DNA of 64,000 nucleotides from Gillisia mitskevichiae (lineage in GTDB: Bacteria > Bacteroidota > Bacteroidia > Flavobacteriales > Flavobacteriaceae). The notes under the pieces were generated by a model. It did no database searches, had not been told where the DNA came from, and was given only the letters and a program-made list of their open reading frames with translations. Made by a program: the position numbers and the translations under genes. How positions within the stretch are numbered: the stretch's first letter is position 1; the number at the start of each line of letters is the position of its first letter. This document shows positions 7,777-17,371 of this stretch, in pieces. The stretch is from contig NZ_RBLG01000001.1 of NCBI RefSeq assembly GCF_003634585.1, forward strand, positions 1 through 64,000. Direction: 5' to 3'.

Positions 7777-10218
7777 ATGAATAAATTTTTACTGGCTCTT
7801 CTTTTGTGCTTCTCCCTGTTTTCATGTGATACTCCAAAAAACCAGGTTAACAATCTATATGAGCTTACTCCTGAAAAAAGTCATTTTATCTTTGAATCTG
7901 AGAATATTCCAGAATTTTTAAATAAAGTAGATAACAATAATTCTTTAAAAGAGTCTGATCTATTTAAGAGTTTCGATTCTCAAGGAATTAAATATTATTC
8001 TTCACTTTCCTCTCCAGCAAACTCCTTAATATGCCTCATTGAAAATGACAGTTTAAAATATGACTATGTATTTATAACTCAATCCACTAATGACAGTTTA
8101 AAAAAACCAGAATTAAAGGATTTCTCTGTTGAAACAATCCGCACCAAAGACTTCAATTACAAAAAAATAAGAATTGGAAAATCTACAATTTATAGTACTA
8201 ACCTTAATAAAGTGGAATTCGCAAGTAATTCTCTGAAGATCCTTAAAAAAACCGTTGATTCAGATAAACAAAATAAGGCCTCTTCAGAAAGTTTTAAAAA
8301 GGCGATCACTGCAAGATCTAAAGGGAAAACATCTTTGTATATAAATCACGAATATTCCAAAACAACTATTACTAAAAAGAATAAAGAAAGTAATTCTCCC
8401 TTAGCAGATTGGAGTGTTGTAGATCTGGAGTTAAGCAACAATAAAATTAGCTTTAATGGAATTGCTATTACCAAAAAACCTTCAAGTCAATTATTAAATA
8501 TATTTCAAGGGGTACAGCAGCAGAAAATTGAAATTTCAAATATCACTCCTGTCTCAGCTAGGGGTTATTTCTCTTTTACCTATGAGGATTTTAATAAACT
8601 TTCAGAAAAATTACATGAGTTTAAAAAGGACAGTATCCTAGATAACAAAACCACCATTTTAAACTATTCCAAAGAAGCCGGTCTTATTTTTATAGGAGAT
8701 GATACTGCAACCGCTCTCACCCTTGTTGATCCAGAAGTAGCTTTAAGTGCATTCCCTATTCAAGAGGAATTAAAAAAAGAATTTCGCGGGATAAATATCT
8801 ACTCAGCTTCCAACAGCGATCATTTAAATTTACTAAAGCCACTTATTAATTCTGGGATTCCAAAATATTCTATGTTTTTAGATAACTTTTTGGTCTATGC
8901 TGAAAAACAAGAAACCTTAGAAAACATTATAAGCAGCTATCAAAACACCTCTACGCTAGCTAAAAATGCCAATTTTATAACTATTCAGGAAGATCTGGCA
9001 AACTCTTCTTCCTTATTAATAGTAAGCAAGCCTCAGCTTTCTAAAACTCAAAGGGAAAACTCATTAATTCTTAACAGTTTAGATCTAATTAATAATATAG
9101 GGGAAGAATATAAGCTTGCTGCTACCCAATTTGTGAGTAATGATGGATTTACTCATATTCATGGAATAATATTAAACGAGGGAGATAGTGACTCTGAAGA
9201 TACACAGGAATTAAAAACAACTACACTTCCCATCAATATTAAAGAGAAGTCCTATATTCTTAAAAACCATAATTCAAATGAGTTAGAATTAGCATTTCAA
9301 GATGACAGCAATGTGTTATCCCTTTTAAATTTAGACGGCAAAGTTCTCTGGAAGAAAAAACTAAAAACACAAATTATTGGCGAAATATCTCAAATAGATC
9401 TTTACAAGAACGGGAATCTTCAAATCGCTTTTACAACTTTAAACAAATTCTATATTTTAGATAGAAACGGAAAAGAGGTAAAACCATTTCCAATAGAATT
9501 TAAGGATGACATCACACAGCCCCTTGCTGTTTTTGACTATAACAACACAAAAGATTATCGGTTTTTAATAGTTCAAGGGAAAGAGCTCTTAATGTATGAT
9601 GCCCAAGGAAAGATTGTTAAAGGTTTCGATTTCAAAAAATCTACCACTGAAATTAGTCATGCCCCAAAACATATTCGAATAAGAAATAAAGATTACATCG
9701 TATTTCCAGAAAAGAATGGAAAACTAAACATTTTAAGCAGACAGGGAAAGGACAGAATCTCTATAAAAGAAAAAATTGAATTTTCTGAAAGCGAATGGTA
9801 TGAAAATAACAACGAGTTTGTATCCCTATCTGAAGACGGGGAATTGCTAAGAATAGATCAAACTGGTAAAACAACTAAAAAGCAATTAAGCTCTAATGGC
9901 AACCTACATATAGTAGCTAATGAAAATGCGCGGGTAATACTTTCAGAAAATATTTTAACCATTAATAATAAAGAAATCACCTTAGATTTCGGCTTATATT
10001 CAATTCCTAAAATATTCGACATTTCGGGTAAGACTTATATAGGGATCACCGATACCCAAGCTAAAAAAGTGTATCTATTTAATGAAAAAGCAGAGTTGCT
10101 TCCAAATTTTCCTGTTTATGGGATTTCATTGATCGACATTATTAATTCCAAAACAAAAAATAGGTCTATTATGTTCGTACTAGGAGAAAGCAATGAAGTA
10201 ATAAGCTATGAATTTTAA
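7777..10218 (+). CDS. Uncharacterised lipoprotein with a propeller-like C-terminal half
   Basis: An 813-residue protein with a signal sequence and lipobox (LFSCD, Cys17), so it is probably an envelope lipoprotein. Residues about 25-470 form a mixed alpha/beta domain that I do not recognise with certainty. From about residue 490 the sequence holds repeated short strands of the type LDGKVLWKKKL, DRNGKEVKPFP, DAQGKIVKGF, RQGKDRISI and DQTGKTTKK, spaced roughly 40-50 residues apart, which suggests a beta-propeller of the PQQ/WD-like kind. It has high Lys and Asn content but base use like its neighbours. It follows rnhB closely in one transcription unit. Function unknown; a role as an envelope scaffold would be inference only. 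Confidence 0.8.
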   Translation: MNKFLLALLLCFSLFSCDTPKNQVNNLYELTPEKSHFIFESENIPEFLNKVDNNNSLKESDLFKSFDSQGIKYYSSLSSPANSLICLIENDSLKYDYVFITQSTNDSLKKPELKDFSVETIRTKDFNYKKIRIGKSTIYSTNLNKVEFASNSLKILKKTVDSDKQNKASSESFKKAITARSKGKTSLYINHEYSKTTITKKNKESNSPLADWSVVDLELSNNKISFNGIAITKKPSSQLLNIFQGVQQQKIEISNITPVSARGYFSFTYEDFNKLSEKLHEFKKDSILDNKTTILNYSKEAGLIFIGDDTATALTLVDPEVALSAFPIQEELKKEFRGINIYSASNSDHLNLLKPLINSGIPKYSMFLDNFLVYAEKQETLENIISSYQNTSTLAKNANFITIQEDLANSSSLLIVSKPQLSKTQRENSLILNSLDLINNIGEEYKLAATQFVSNDGFTHIHGIILNEGDSDSEDTQELKTTTLPINIKEKSYILKNHNSNELELAFQDDSNVLSLLNLDGKVLWKKKLKTQIIGEISQIDLYKNGNLQIAFTTLNKFYILDRNGKEVKPFPIEFKDDITQPLAVFDYNNTKDYRFLIVQGKELLMYDAQGKIVKGFDFKKSTTEISHAPKHIRIRNKDYIVFPEKNGKLNILSRQGKDRISIKEKIEFSESEWYENNNEFVSLSEDGELLRIDQTGKTTKKQLSSNGNLHIVANENARVILSENILTINNKEITLDFGLYSIPKIFDISGKTYIGITDTQAKKVYLFNEKAELLPNFPVYGISLIDIINSKTKNRSIMFVLGESNEVISYEF

Positions 10219-10431
10219 AAGAATGATATTATTTTAAATATTTTTCCTTCAAAATCTGGTTATTTTTAAGAATTTAAATTAAATTTAATAAATGCTATAT
10301 ATCTGTATAATAATTAGTTACATAGTATTTTGTTGCTCCCCTAACATTTAGGTTTTACCTAGCTTTAAAAAATTGCTCCCCACTATATCCCAAAATTTTT
10401 AGCCTTAATTAAGAATTTTAAAGATATAATT

Positions 10432-11115
10432 ATGAAAAATCAAGTATTTGCGATGATGTTCTTTTTGTGCTTCTCAATTGGAACTGCACAAGAATGTAAT
10501 AGTTATTACCCAATGGTTGAAGGAATAACTGCAGAGTTAACTTCTTATGATAAAAAAGGGAAAACTGCTGCGATCGTAAATTACCAAATTACAGATGTTC
10601 GTGAGGAGGGCGGGCAGAAAATTGCCCAAATCTCTTCTTCTGTCAAAGATGAAAAAGGGGAATTATTAGCTAACTCTAATTATGAGGTTACCTGCAGTGG
10701 AGATGTGGTTTCTATCGATTTTAAATCTATGATGAGTCCACAGTTAATGGAGCAATACAAAGACATAGATTTCGAGATCACTGGAAATAATATAGAGATT
10801 CCTAATAATTTAAATGTTGGGGACAAACTTCCAGATTCTAATATGGAGATGATCATGAATATGGCTGGAATGAACATGAAAATGAATGTAGCAATGAAAG
10901 ATCGTAGTGTGTCTGGTAAAGAAACTATCACAACTCCTGCAGGAATTTTTGATTGTGTAGTTATAACCTATACCTCAGAATTTAAAATGGGAATGACAAG
11001 AAATGGCACTGCAAAACAATGGCTTTCCAAGGGAGTAGGAATGGTAAAACAAGAAGACTATAATGGAAACGGAAAACTAACTGGCAGCAGCATGCTTACT
11101 GCCTTTAGTAAGTAA
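10432..11115 (+). CDS. TapB-like secreted protein (DUF3108-like)
   Basis: A 227-residue exported protein: signal peptide to about residue 19 (SIGTAQ), then ECNSYYPMVEGITAEL, the typical N-terminal start of small secreted Bacteroidota proteins annotated as TapB family. The C-terminal part contains TPAGIFDCVVITY and QWLSKGVGMVKQEDY, the pattern of DUF3108-type beta-sheet proteins. There is a Met-rich central stretch (MEMIMNMAGMNMKMNVAM, residues about 137-154). The function is not known. It stands alone between a 213-base gap upstream and the convergent lipB gene, whose stop is 6 bases from its own. No consensus promoter was identified in the upstream gap. Confidence 0.7.
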   Translation: MKNQVFAMMFFLCFSIGTAQECNSYYPMVEGITAELTSYDKKGKTAAIVNYQITDVREEGGQKIAQISSSVKDEKGELLANSNYEVTCSGDVVSIDFKSMMSPQLMEQYKDIDFEITGNNIEIPNNLNVGDKLPDSNMEMIMNMAGMNMKMNVAMKDRSVSGKETITTPAGIFDCVVITYTSEFKMGMTRNGTAKQWLSKGVGMVKQEDYNGNGKLTGSSMLTAFSK

Positions 11116-11121
11116 GCATTG

Positions 11122-11826
11122 TTAAGCCATTTTTAGCTGTGCTTCAAAAACACTGGTAAAGTGTTGTAATAACTTCTGTTCCACTTCTTCCCTGTTTACT
11201 TCTCGCACCCCTAACTCTACATTTAAAGAAGTAACCGCTTTTCCGCGAATTCCGCAGGGAATAATATTATCAAAATAACCCAAATCTGCATTCACATTCA
11301 ATGCAAACCCATGCATAGTTACCCACCGACTAGCACGAACACCCATGGCACAGATCTTTCTGGCAAATGGTGTTCCTACATCAAGCCAAACTCCTGTTTC
11401 CCCAGGACTTCTATCTGGCTTTAGTCCGTATTCCTTCAATGTTAATATGATAACTTCCTCTAGGAAACGCAGATATTTATGAATATCGGTGAAAAAATTA
11501 TCCAGGTCTAGAATTGGATATCCTACTAATTGTCCAGGGCCGTGATAAGTAATATCTCCACCCCTATTTATCTTATAATATTTAGCATTCTTCTCCTTAA
11601 GCTGCGCTTCATTAAGTAGTAAATGTTCTAGATCGCCACTTTTCCCCATTGTATAAACATGCGGATGCTCCACCAATAACAAATAATTAGGTGTCTCTAA
11701 AGAAAGTTCCTCTCTCCTATTCCTGATCTTTAGATCTACAATAGCTTTGAATAACTGCTCCTGATATTCCCAGGTTTCTTTGTAATCTTTTAACCCAAGA
11801 TCCTGAACTTCTATCAATTTGTTCAT
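11122..11826 (-). CDS. lipB: Octanoyltransferase (lipoate biosynthesis)
   Basis: A 234-residue LipB, which transfers octanoyl groups from acyl carrier protein to lipoyl-dependent enzymes. Motifs seen: INRGGDITYHGPGQLVGYP (residues 86-104), the catalytic Lys157 in ARKICAMGVRASRW, HGFALNVN (172-179), and the catalytic Cys191 in IIPCGIRGK. Its ATG overlaps the stop codon of the upstream 51-residue membrane protein as TAATG, so the two are translationally coupled and share the promoter at 12010-12017. Its 3' end converges with the TapB-like gene with 6 bases between stops. Confidence 0.97.
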   Translation of the reverse strand: MNKLIEVQDLGLKDYKETWEYQEQLFKAIVDLKIRNRREELSLETPNYLLLVEHPHVYTMGKSGDLEHLLLNEAQLKEKNAKYYKINRGGDITYHGPGQLVGYPILDLDNFFTDIHKYLRFLEEVIILTLKEYGLKPDRSPGETGVWLDVGTPFARKICAMGVRASRWVTMHGFALNVNADLGYFDNIIPCGIRGKAVTSLNVELGVREVNREEVEQKLLQHFTSVFEAQLKMA

Positions 11827-11981
11827 TATTTCCTGTTATTTAAGATAATTAGCGCTGCTATTACTCCCGGGATCCAACCAAGCAATGTTAGAATTAGCAC
11901 AATTAAAATTGAACCACATCCTTTGTCATATACTGCTAATGGGGGAAACAATACCGATAGAATCACTCTCCAAACACTCAT
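11826..11981 (-). CDS. YqaE/Pmp3 family small membrane protein
   Basis: A 51-residue protein that would be missed by length filters. It begins MSVWRVILSVLFPPLAVYDK and continues GCGSILIVLILTLLGWIPGV, the characteristic layout of the YqaE/Pmp3 (UPF0057) family: a short hydrophobic helix with PPLAV, a glycine-cysteine turn, a second helix with LLGWIPG, and a basic tail. It has two transmembrane segments. Family members are stress-related proteolipids of the plasma membrane; the exact role in bacteria is unclear. Its stop overlaps the lipB start (TAATG), and a good TATCTTTG promoter box lies about 29 bases upstream. Confidence 0.9.
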   Translation of the reverse strand: MSVWRVILSVLFPPLAVYDKGCGSILIVLILTLLGWIPGVIAALIILNNRK

Positions 11982-12009
11982 AGATCTTACTTTATTTTTC
12001 TTAAGGCCA

Positions 12010-12017
12010 CAAAGATA
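12010..12017 (-). promoter_or_regulatory. -7 box for the Pmp3-lipB unit
   Basis: Minus-strand TATCTTTG matches TAnnTTTG exactly and lies about 29 bases upstream of the Pmp3-like start. The -33 region is weak. Confidence 0.5.
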
Positions 12018-12078
12018 CCAATTAATAATTGCGGAAAAATGATCCTATTTATTCTTTCTAAATCCTATTAAATTGAAA

Positions 12079-12109
12079 TTGACTAGTTATACGAATGTCA
12101 TTATATTTG
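12079..12109 (+). promoter_or_regulatory. Promoter of lysS
   Basis: TTG at 12079-12081 and TATATTTG at 12102-12109 with 20 bases between, a full match to the Bacteroidota consensus. The leader that follows contains a short CTTATC/GATAAG hairpin before the ATG at 12153. Confidence 0.7.
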
Positions 12110-12152
12110 CAACTTCTTATCCCTGAAGATAAGACACAAATTAAAAGACATC

Positions 12153-13853
12153 ATGCAGCTATCTGAACAAGAAATTGTAAGAAGGGAAAAATTAGCTTCT
12201 CTTAGAAAATTAGGCATCAATCCTTATCCGGCAGATCTATTTCCGGTAGATCATACAACCGCCAAGATCAAATCTAAGTTTGAAGAAGGCAAGAAAGTAA
12301 TAGTTGCAGGGCGACTTATGTCTAGAAGAATTCAAGGAAAGGCATCTTTTGCAGAGATACAGGATTCAGAAGGAAAGATCCAGGTATATTTTAACAGAGA
12401 TGAGATTTGTCCTGATGAAGATAAAAGTAAATACAACGACGTTTATAAAAAATTACTAGATATAGGTGATTTTATAGGAATCCACGGAGAGTTATTTACC
12501 ACTCAGGTTGGTGAAAAAACGATCATGGTAAAGGAATTCTCTTTGCTTAGTAAATCATTACGGCCTTTACCACTTCCCAAAACAGATAAGGAAGGTCACG
12601 TTTTTGATGAATTTAATGATCCTGAACTGCGTTATAGACAACGTTATGCAGATCTTGTAGTGAATCCAAAAGTGAAAGAGGTTTTTGTAAAGAGAACAAA
12701 ACTTTTTAATGCCATGCGTAATTTCTTTAATGATGCTGGTTATTTTGAGGTTGAAACTCCTATCCTTCAATCTATTCCAGGGGGAGCTGCCGCAAGGCCT
12801 TTTAAAACGCATCATAACGCATTAGATATGCCTCTTTATATGAGAATTGCCAATGAATTGTATCTTAAAAGATTGATCGTTGGAGGTTTTGATGGAGTTT
12901 ATGAGTTCTCAAAAAACTTCAGAAATGAAGGTATGGACAGAACGCATAATCCCGAGTTTACGGCAATGGAGATCTATGTAGCTTATAAGGATTACAATTG
13001 GATGATGGAATTTTGTGAGCGACTTTTGGAACATTGCGCAATAGCAGTTAATGGAACTACCGATGCAACTTTCGGTAAACACTCTGTAAGCTTTAAAGCT
13101 CCCTACAAAAGAGTGACCATGACCGATTCTATTATTGAATTTACAGGTTTCGATATCACTGGAAAAACTGAAAAAGAACTTTTCGAGGCAGCCAGAGGAA
13201 TGGGAGTAGATGTAGATGAGACTATGGGTAAAGGAAAACTTATAGATGAGATCTTCGGTGAAAAATGTGAGGGTAACTACATACAGCCAACTTACATTAC
13301 AGATTACCCAAAAGAAATGAGTCCATTATGTAAAGAGCATAGAGATAACCCAGAATTAACAGAGCGTTTTGAATTGATGGTTTGCGGAAAAGAGATCGCG
13401 AATGCATATTCTGAATTAAACGACCCTATAGATCAACGAGAACGTTTTGAGCACCAAATGGAATTGGCTAAAAAAGGAGATGATGAAGCTACCGGGGTTA
13501 TAGATTACGACTTTTTACGAGCTTTAGAGTACGGAATGCCTCCAACATCTGGAATGGGAATTGGAATGGACAGATTGATCATGTTTTTAACCAACAATCA
13601 ATCTATTCAAGAAGTACTTTTCTTTCCTCAAATGAAACCAGAGAAGAAAGCAACAGTTCCAAAACCTGAAGATTTTATTAAAATTGGAGTGCCGCAGGAT
13701 TGGGTAGAAGTAGTCATGAATGAGTTTTTAAGTGTAACAAAACTTAAAGAAAATAAGGCAACACAAGTGCATCAGAAATTAAATGGGTTGAGAAAAAAGA
13801 ACAAATTAACAATTCCTGCTCTGCAACTAGAAGAAGTAGAAAAATGGTTTTAA
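12153..13853 (+). CDS. lysS: Lysyl-tRNA synthetase, class II
   Basis: A 566-residue class II synthetase that charges tRNA-Lys. It has the N-terminal OB-fold anticodon-binding domain (residues about 45-140), motif 2 with FRNEGMDRTHNPEF and the class-defining motif 3 with GMGIGMDRLIMFL. It is about 60 residues longer than the E. coli enzyme; the extra C-terminal tail (after about residue 505, ending EEVEKWF) appears to be a feature of Bacteroidota LysS. It has its own strong promoter and a clear terminator downstream, so it is monocistronic. No T-box or other recognisable tRNA-sensing leader was found. Confidence 0.98.
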   Translation: MQLSEQEIVRREKLASLRKLGINPYPADLFPVDHTTAKIKSKFEEGKKVIVAGRLMSRRIQGKASFAEIQDSEGKIQVYFNRDEICPDEDKSKYNDVYKKLLDIGDFIGIHGELFTTQVGEKTIMVKEFSLLSKSLRPLPLPKTDKEGHVFDEFNDPELRYRQRYADLVVNPKVKEVFVKRTKLFNAMRNFFNDAGYFEVETPILQSIPGGAAARPFKTHHNALDMPLYMRIANELYLKRLIVGGFDGVYEFSKNFRNEGMDRTHNPEFTAMEIYVAYKDYNWMMEFCERLLEHCAIAVNGTTDATFGKHSVSFKAPYKRVTMTDSIIEFTGFDITGKTEKELFEAARGMGVDVDETMGKGKLIDEIFGEKCEGNYIQPTYITDYPKEMSPLCKEHRDNPELTERFELMVCGKEIANAYSELNDPIDQRERFEHQMELAKKGDDEATGVIDYDFLRALEYGMPPTSGMGIGMDRLIMFLTNNQSIQEVLFFPQMKPEKKATVPKPEDFIKIGVPQDWVEVVMNEFLSVTKLKENKATQVHQKLNGLRKKNKLTIPALQLEEVEKWF

Positions 13854-13911
13854 ATGTTAATTTTTCAGTTTCTTTCTGAATACATTAAACCTTTTAATAA
13901 TAATTAAGTCT

Positions 13912-13938
13912 AAAGGCTACCAAGAGGTAGCCTTTTTT
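13912..13938 (+). terminator. Terminator after lysS
   Basis: Ten-base stem AAAGGCTACC / GGTAGCCTTT with a 4-base AAGA loop, followed by a T run. It separates lysS from the metalloprotease gene. Confidence 0.9.
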
Positions 13939-14006
13939 CGTTTTATATTTCACTAAAAGAAAGCTTCGTCTTATATTCAACTAATTATTCAATTAAAACG
14001 TTTTAC

Positions 14007-16502
14007 ATGACCAAACAGTTCACCCACAAGCTATTACTTATAGCCTTGTCAATTTCTGTATCCGGTTGTGCCGTTTTTCAGCCAAAAGAAAAAAAGGCCC
14101 CGGCACAAGCATCTGCAAAATCGGATTCTAAAGACAAAAATGGTGTTAAACCTTACGACAAGGTGATCACCAAAGATGCGAAATCTGACAAAGGTTTATT
14201 TACAGTACACAAAGTAGATGAGAATTATTTCTACGAAATCCCAGACAGTCTTCTAAATCGTGAAATGCTTACTGTTACCAGAATTGCTAAAACCGCTAAT
14301 GGTATTGGTTTTGGTGGAGGCAAACAAGATACTCAAGTTCATAAATGGGAAAAAAAGAATAACCAGATCTTATTAAGAGTTGTTTCTCACGAGATCTTTG
14401 CTGCAGATTCTTTACCTGTACATGAGGCCGTAACTAATTCTAACTTTGAACCTATTTTACAGGCTTTCCCTATTAAAGCTTTTCATAAGGATTCTTTAAG
14501 CCAAAATTATGTGATAGACGTTACAGATCTTTATTCTAAAGATGTAATGGCTTTAGGTTTACCAGATAGAGATAGAAAAGAATACAAAGTTTCTAGATTA
14601 GACGATGCACGTTCTTATGTAGATACTATTAAAAGTTTTCCAGAGAACATTGAAGTGCGTCACGTAAAAACATACAATGCTTCGAATCCTCCTTCCAATG
14701 AGAGTACTGGATCTATTTCATTAGAATTCAGTAATTCTATGATCTTATTGCCAAAAGTTCCAATGAAGCGTAGATATTTCGATCAGCGTGTGGGTTGGTT
14801 TGCAAGAGGACAAGTTGACTATGGTTTAAGTGATCAGAAAAGTAAAACGGTTAGATATCTTGATAGATGGAGATTGGAAGTAAAGGACGAAGATCTTGAG
14901 AAATTCAACAATGGAGAACTGGTAGAACCAAAAAAACAAATTGTTTATTATATAGATAGAGCAACTCCAAAACAATGGGTTCCTTTTATTAAGCAAGGTA
15001 TCGAGGATTGGCAAGTAGCTTTTGAAGCAGCAGGCTTTAAAAATGCTATTATAGCTAAAGATGCACCAACTAAAGAGGAAGATCCAGATTGGAGCCCTGA
15101 AGATGCAAGATATTCTGTGGTTAGATACTTAGCTTCTCCAATACCTAATGCTAATGGACCTCACGTAAGTGATCCAAGATCTGGGGAGATATTAGAATCT
15201 GATATCAACTGGTATCATAATGTAATGACATTATTAAGAAACTGGTTCTTTGTACAAACAGCAGCTATTAATGAAGATGCGCGTAGTGTACAATTTAAAG
15301 ATGAAGTAATGGGTAGGTTAATTCGTTTTGTATCGTCTCACGAAGTTGGACATACTTTAGGATTGCCACATAACATGGGAAGTAGTGTTGCTTATTCAGT
15401 AGAAGATTTAAGAGATCCAGAATTCACTAAGAAGTTTGGAACTGCACCTTCTATTATGGATTATGCACGTTTTAATTACATCGCACAACCAGGTGATGGA
15501 GATGTAGCTTTAATGCCAGAAATTGGGGTTTATGACAAATATGCAATTGCTTGGGGTTACAAACCATTATTAGATAAATCTGCAAAAGATGAAAAACAAA
15601 CTTTAGATTCTTGGATCTTAAAACATCAGAATGACCCAATGTACCGTTTTGGAAGTCAGCAAAGTGGCGTGATAGATCCTAGTTCTCAAACTGAAGATCT
15701 TGGAGATGATGCAGTACTTGCTAGCCAGTATGGAATTGCAAATTTAAAACGTATTGTTCCAAATCTAATAGAATGGACTGCTGAAGATGGTAAAGATTAT
15801 GAAGATCTTGATGATCTTTACGGGCAGGTTCTTAGCCAATACAATCGCTATATGGGACATGTAACTGCCAATATTGGTGGAGTTTATCAAAATTACAAGA
15901 CCTATGATCAAGAAGGTGCCGTTTACACACATGTTCCTACTGCAAAGCAGAAAGAAGCCATGGCTTTTCTTCAGAAGGAATTATTTGAAACCCCAGAATG
16001 GTTGATAGATCAAAACATTTTCAACAAAGTTGAATTTGACGGGAATTTAGAAAGAGTTCGTGAGTTCCAGGAAAGAAGTATGAATAATTTGTTAGACTTC
16101 GGAAGAATGGCGAGACTAATGGAAAATTCTGAAATTAATGGTAAGACAGCATATTCCTTATTAAATATGATGACAGATCTTAGAACTGGTATCTGGAGTG
16201 AATTAAATAGAGGGAATTCGATAGATCTTTATAGAAGAAATTTACAAAGATCTTACCTACAACGTATGGAATATTTAATGACAAAGGAGCAAGACCCTAT
16301 TCCTGCTCGTTTTAGAAGTTGGGTTTCCAGAAGTAATGTAGATGTTGCAAATAGTGACATTAGACCAATTGTAAGAGGCGAACTTGTTACGCTTCAGAGC
16401 AATATTAGAAATTCTATGAATAGATCTAACGATAAATTAACGAGATATCATTTACAAGATGCTCTTAAAAGAATAGATCTAATCCTTAATCCTATAAATT
16501 AA
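14007..16502 (+). CDS. Zinc-dependent metalloprotease lipoprotein (DUF5117/DUF5118 type)
   Basis: An 831-residue exported protein with a lipobox (SGCA, Cys22), so it is probably anchored in the envelope. The zinc site is plain: HEVGHTLGLPHNMGSS (about residues 446-461), an extended HExxHxxGxxH metzincin motif, followed by a Met-containing turn (SIMDYARFNY). The N-terminal third carries the beta-rich DUF5118/DUF5117 domains that accompany this enzyme group in Bacteroidota, and the C-terminal part is helical. Substrate unknown. It is flanked by terminators on both sides and is therefore monocistronic. Confidence 0.9.
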   Translation: MTKQFTHKLLLIALSISVSGCAVFQPKEKKAPAQASAKSDSKDKNGVKPYDKVITKDAKSDKGLFTVHKVDENYFYEIPDSLLNREMLTVTRIAKTANGIGFGGGKQDTQVHKWEKKNNQILLRVVSHEIFAADSLPVHEAVTNSNFEPILQAFPIKAFHKDSLSQNYVIDVTDLYSKDVMALGLPDRDRKEYKVSRLDDARSYVDTIKSFPENIEVRHVKTYNASNPPSNESTGSISLEFSNSMILLPKVPMKRRYFDQRVGWFARGQVDYGLSDQKSKTVRYLDRWRLEVKDEDLEKFNNGELVEPKKQIVYYIDRATPKQWVPFIKQGIEDWQVAFEAAGFKNAIIAKDAPTKEEDPDWSPEDARYSVVRYLASPIPNANGPHVSDPRSGEILESDINWYHNVMTLLRNWFFVQTAAINEDARSVQFKDEVMGRLIRFVSSHEVGHTLGLPHNMGSSVAYSVEDLRDPEFTKKFGTAPSIMDYARFNYIAQPGDGDVALMPEIGVYDKYAIAWGYKPLLDKSAKDEKQTLDSWILKHQNDPMYRFGSQQSGVIDPSSQTEDLGDDAVLASQYGIANLKRIVPNLIEWTAEDGKDYEDLDDLYGQVLSQYNRYMGHVTANIGGVYQNYKTYDQEGAVYTHVPTAKQKEAMAFLQKELFETPEWLIDQNIFNKVEFDGNLERVREFQERSMNNLLDFGRMARLMENSEINGKTAYSLLNMMTDLRTGIWSELNRGNSIDLYRRNLQRSYLQRMEYLMTKEQDPIPARFRSWVSRSNVDVANSDIRPIVRGELVTLQSNIRNSMNRSNDKLTRYHLQDALKRIDLILNPIN

Positions 16503-16530
16503 AAAACAGCTTTTTCTAAGCTACATTTTT

Positions 16531-16568
16531 AATAACCTATGGTTTTAACTTCCATAGGTTATTTTTTG
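16531..16568 (+). terminator. Terminator after the metalloprotease gene
   Basis: Twelve-base perfect stem AATAACCTATGG / CCATAGGTTATT with a 9-base loop, followed by TTTTTTG. Confidence 0.9.
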
Positions 16569-16573
16569 TTAAA

Positions 16574-16581
16574 TACGTTTG
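16574..16581 (+). promoter_or_regulatory. -7 box for the Met-rich Spy-like gene
   Basis: TACGTTTG matches TAnnTTTG and lies about 52 bases upstream of the ATG at 16634, just after the preceding terminator. No clear -33 box. Confidence 0.4.
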
Positions 16582-16633
16582 GAATAAATACAAGTTGCTT
16601 ATTTTTAAATAATTATAAATTAAAAAACCAATT

Positions 16634-17197
16634 ATGAAAAATAGAATAAGTTTAATGTTAATAATGTTCATATTCTCTCTTACCACTTTCGCACAGGTAG
16701 AAAAACAAGAAATGAAACATAAGGGAGAAGATCATAAGATGCATATGAAAATGATGGGAGATCAAGATCCAGCTGAATTTTCTGATAAAATGGGAATGAA
16801 GTTAGGATTGAATGCTGAACAAAAAGAAGCAGTGAAAAAAGCTCAACTTAAAAGAAAAGAAAGTTTAATGGAGCTAAATAAAGACCATAAAAAGATCATG
16901 GCAAGTGAAGATGCTGAAAACATGGCTAAAGAAAGGTCTGAAATGCACGCAGGCATGATGGAGATAAATGAAGATTTTAACGAGTCTATGATGGATGTTT
17001 TAGATGATTCTCAATATGTGCAATGGAATACCATGCATACAGAACAAATGAAAATGCACGAAGAGAAAATGAAAATGCATGACGAAAAAAGCAAGATGAA
17101 AGAGGGGAAAATGAAAGAAGGAAAAATGAAGATGAAGATGAAAACCATTAAGACCAAGGAAAAAGATGATATGGATGATGATAATCCAGTTAGATAA
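16634..17197 (+). CDS. Met/His/Lys-rich periplasmic protein (Spy/CpxP-like)
   Basis: A 187-residue exported protein with a signal peptide (to about residue 20, TTFAQ). The mature part is helical and unusually rich in Met, Lys and His. The core (KMGMKLGLNAEQKEAVKKAQ) follows the LTxxQ-like pattern of Spy/CpxP-type periplasmic proteins; the C-terminal third is a low-complexity run of MKMHEEK and MKEGK repeats that could bind copper(I) through methionine and histidine. It stands at the plus-strand edge of the copper island and is followed by a terminator. A role as a periplasmic metal buffer is inference from composition and position. The first of two related genes; the other is at 17372-17857. 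Confidence 0.75.
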   Translation: MKNRISLMLIMFIFSLTTFAQVEKQEMKHKGEDHKMHMKMMGDQDPAEFSDKMGMKLGLNAEQKEAVKKAQLKRKESLMELNKDHKKIMASEDAENMAKERSEMHAGMMEINEDFNESMMDVLDDSQYVQWNTMHTEQMKMHEEKMKMHDEKSKMKEGKMKEGKMKMKMKTIKTKEKDDMDDDNPVR

Positions 17198-17218
17198 TCA
17201 CTCTTTCTTTCAAACAAA

Positions 17219-17248
17219 AAAAACCGGCAGCTTGCCGGTTTTTTTTGT
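17219..17248 (+). terminator. Terminator after the first Spy-like gene
   Basis: Nine-base stem AAACCGGCA / TGCCGGTTT with a 3-base loop, flanked by A and T runs, so it could act in both directions. Confidence 0.9.
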
Positions 17249-17371
17249 TTGAATAATCTCGCTAAATCTCTCTATAAGAAAAAATGACCTTTTTAGTTGA
17301 TAATAGATAAAGAGAATTAAACTAATCTCAGGTTTTCCAGTCTAAACTAATGAACACAAAATAAAAACATT

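Noticed and set aside
17011-17217. Hydrophobic open frame opposite the Met-Lys-rich gene
   Set aside because: The antisense of a Lys/Met repeat gives Phe/Ile/Ser low complexity; no independent support.
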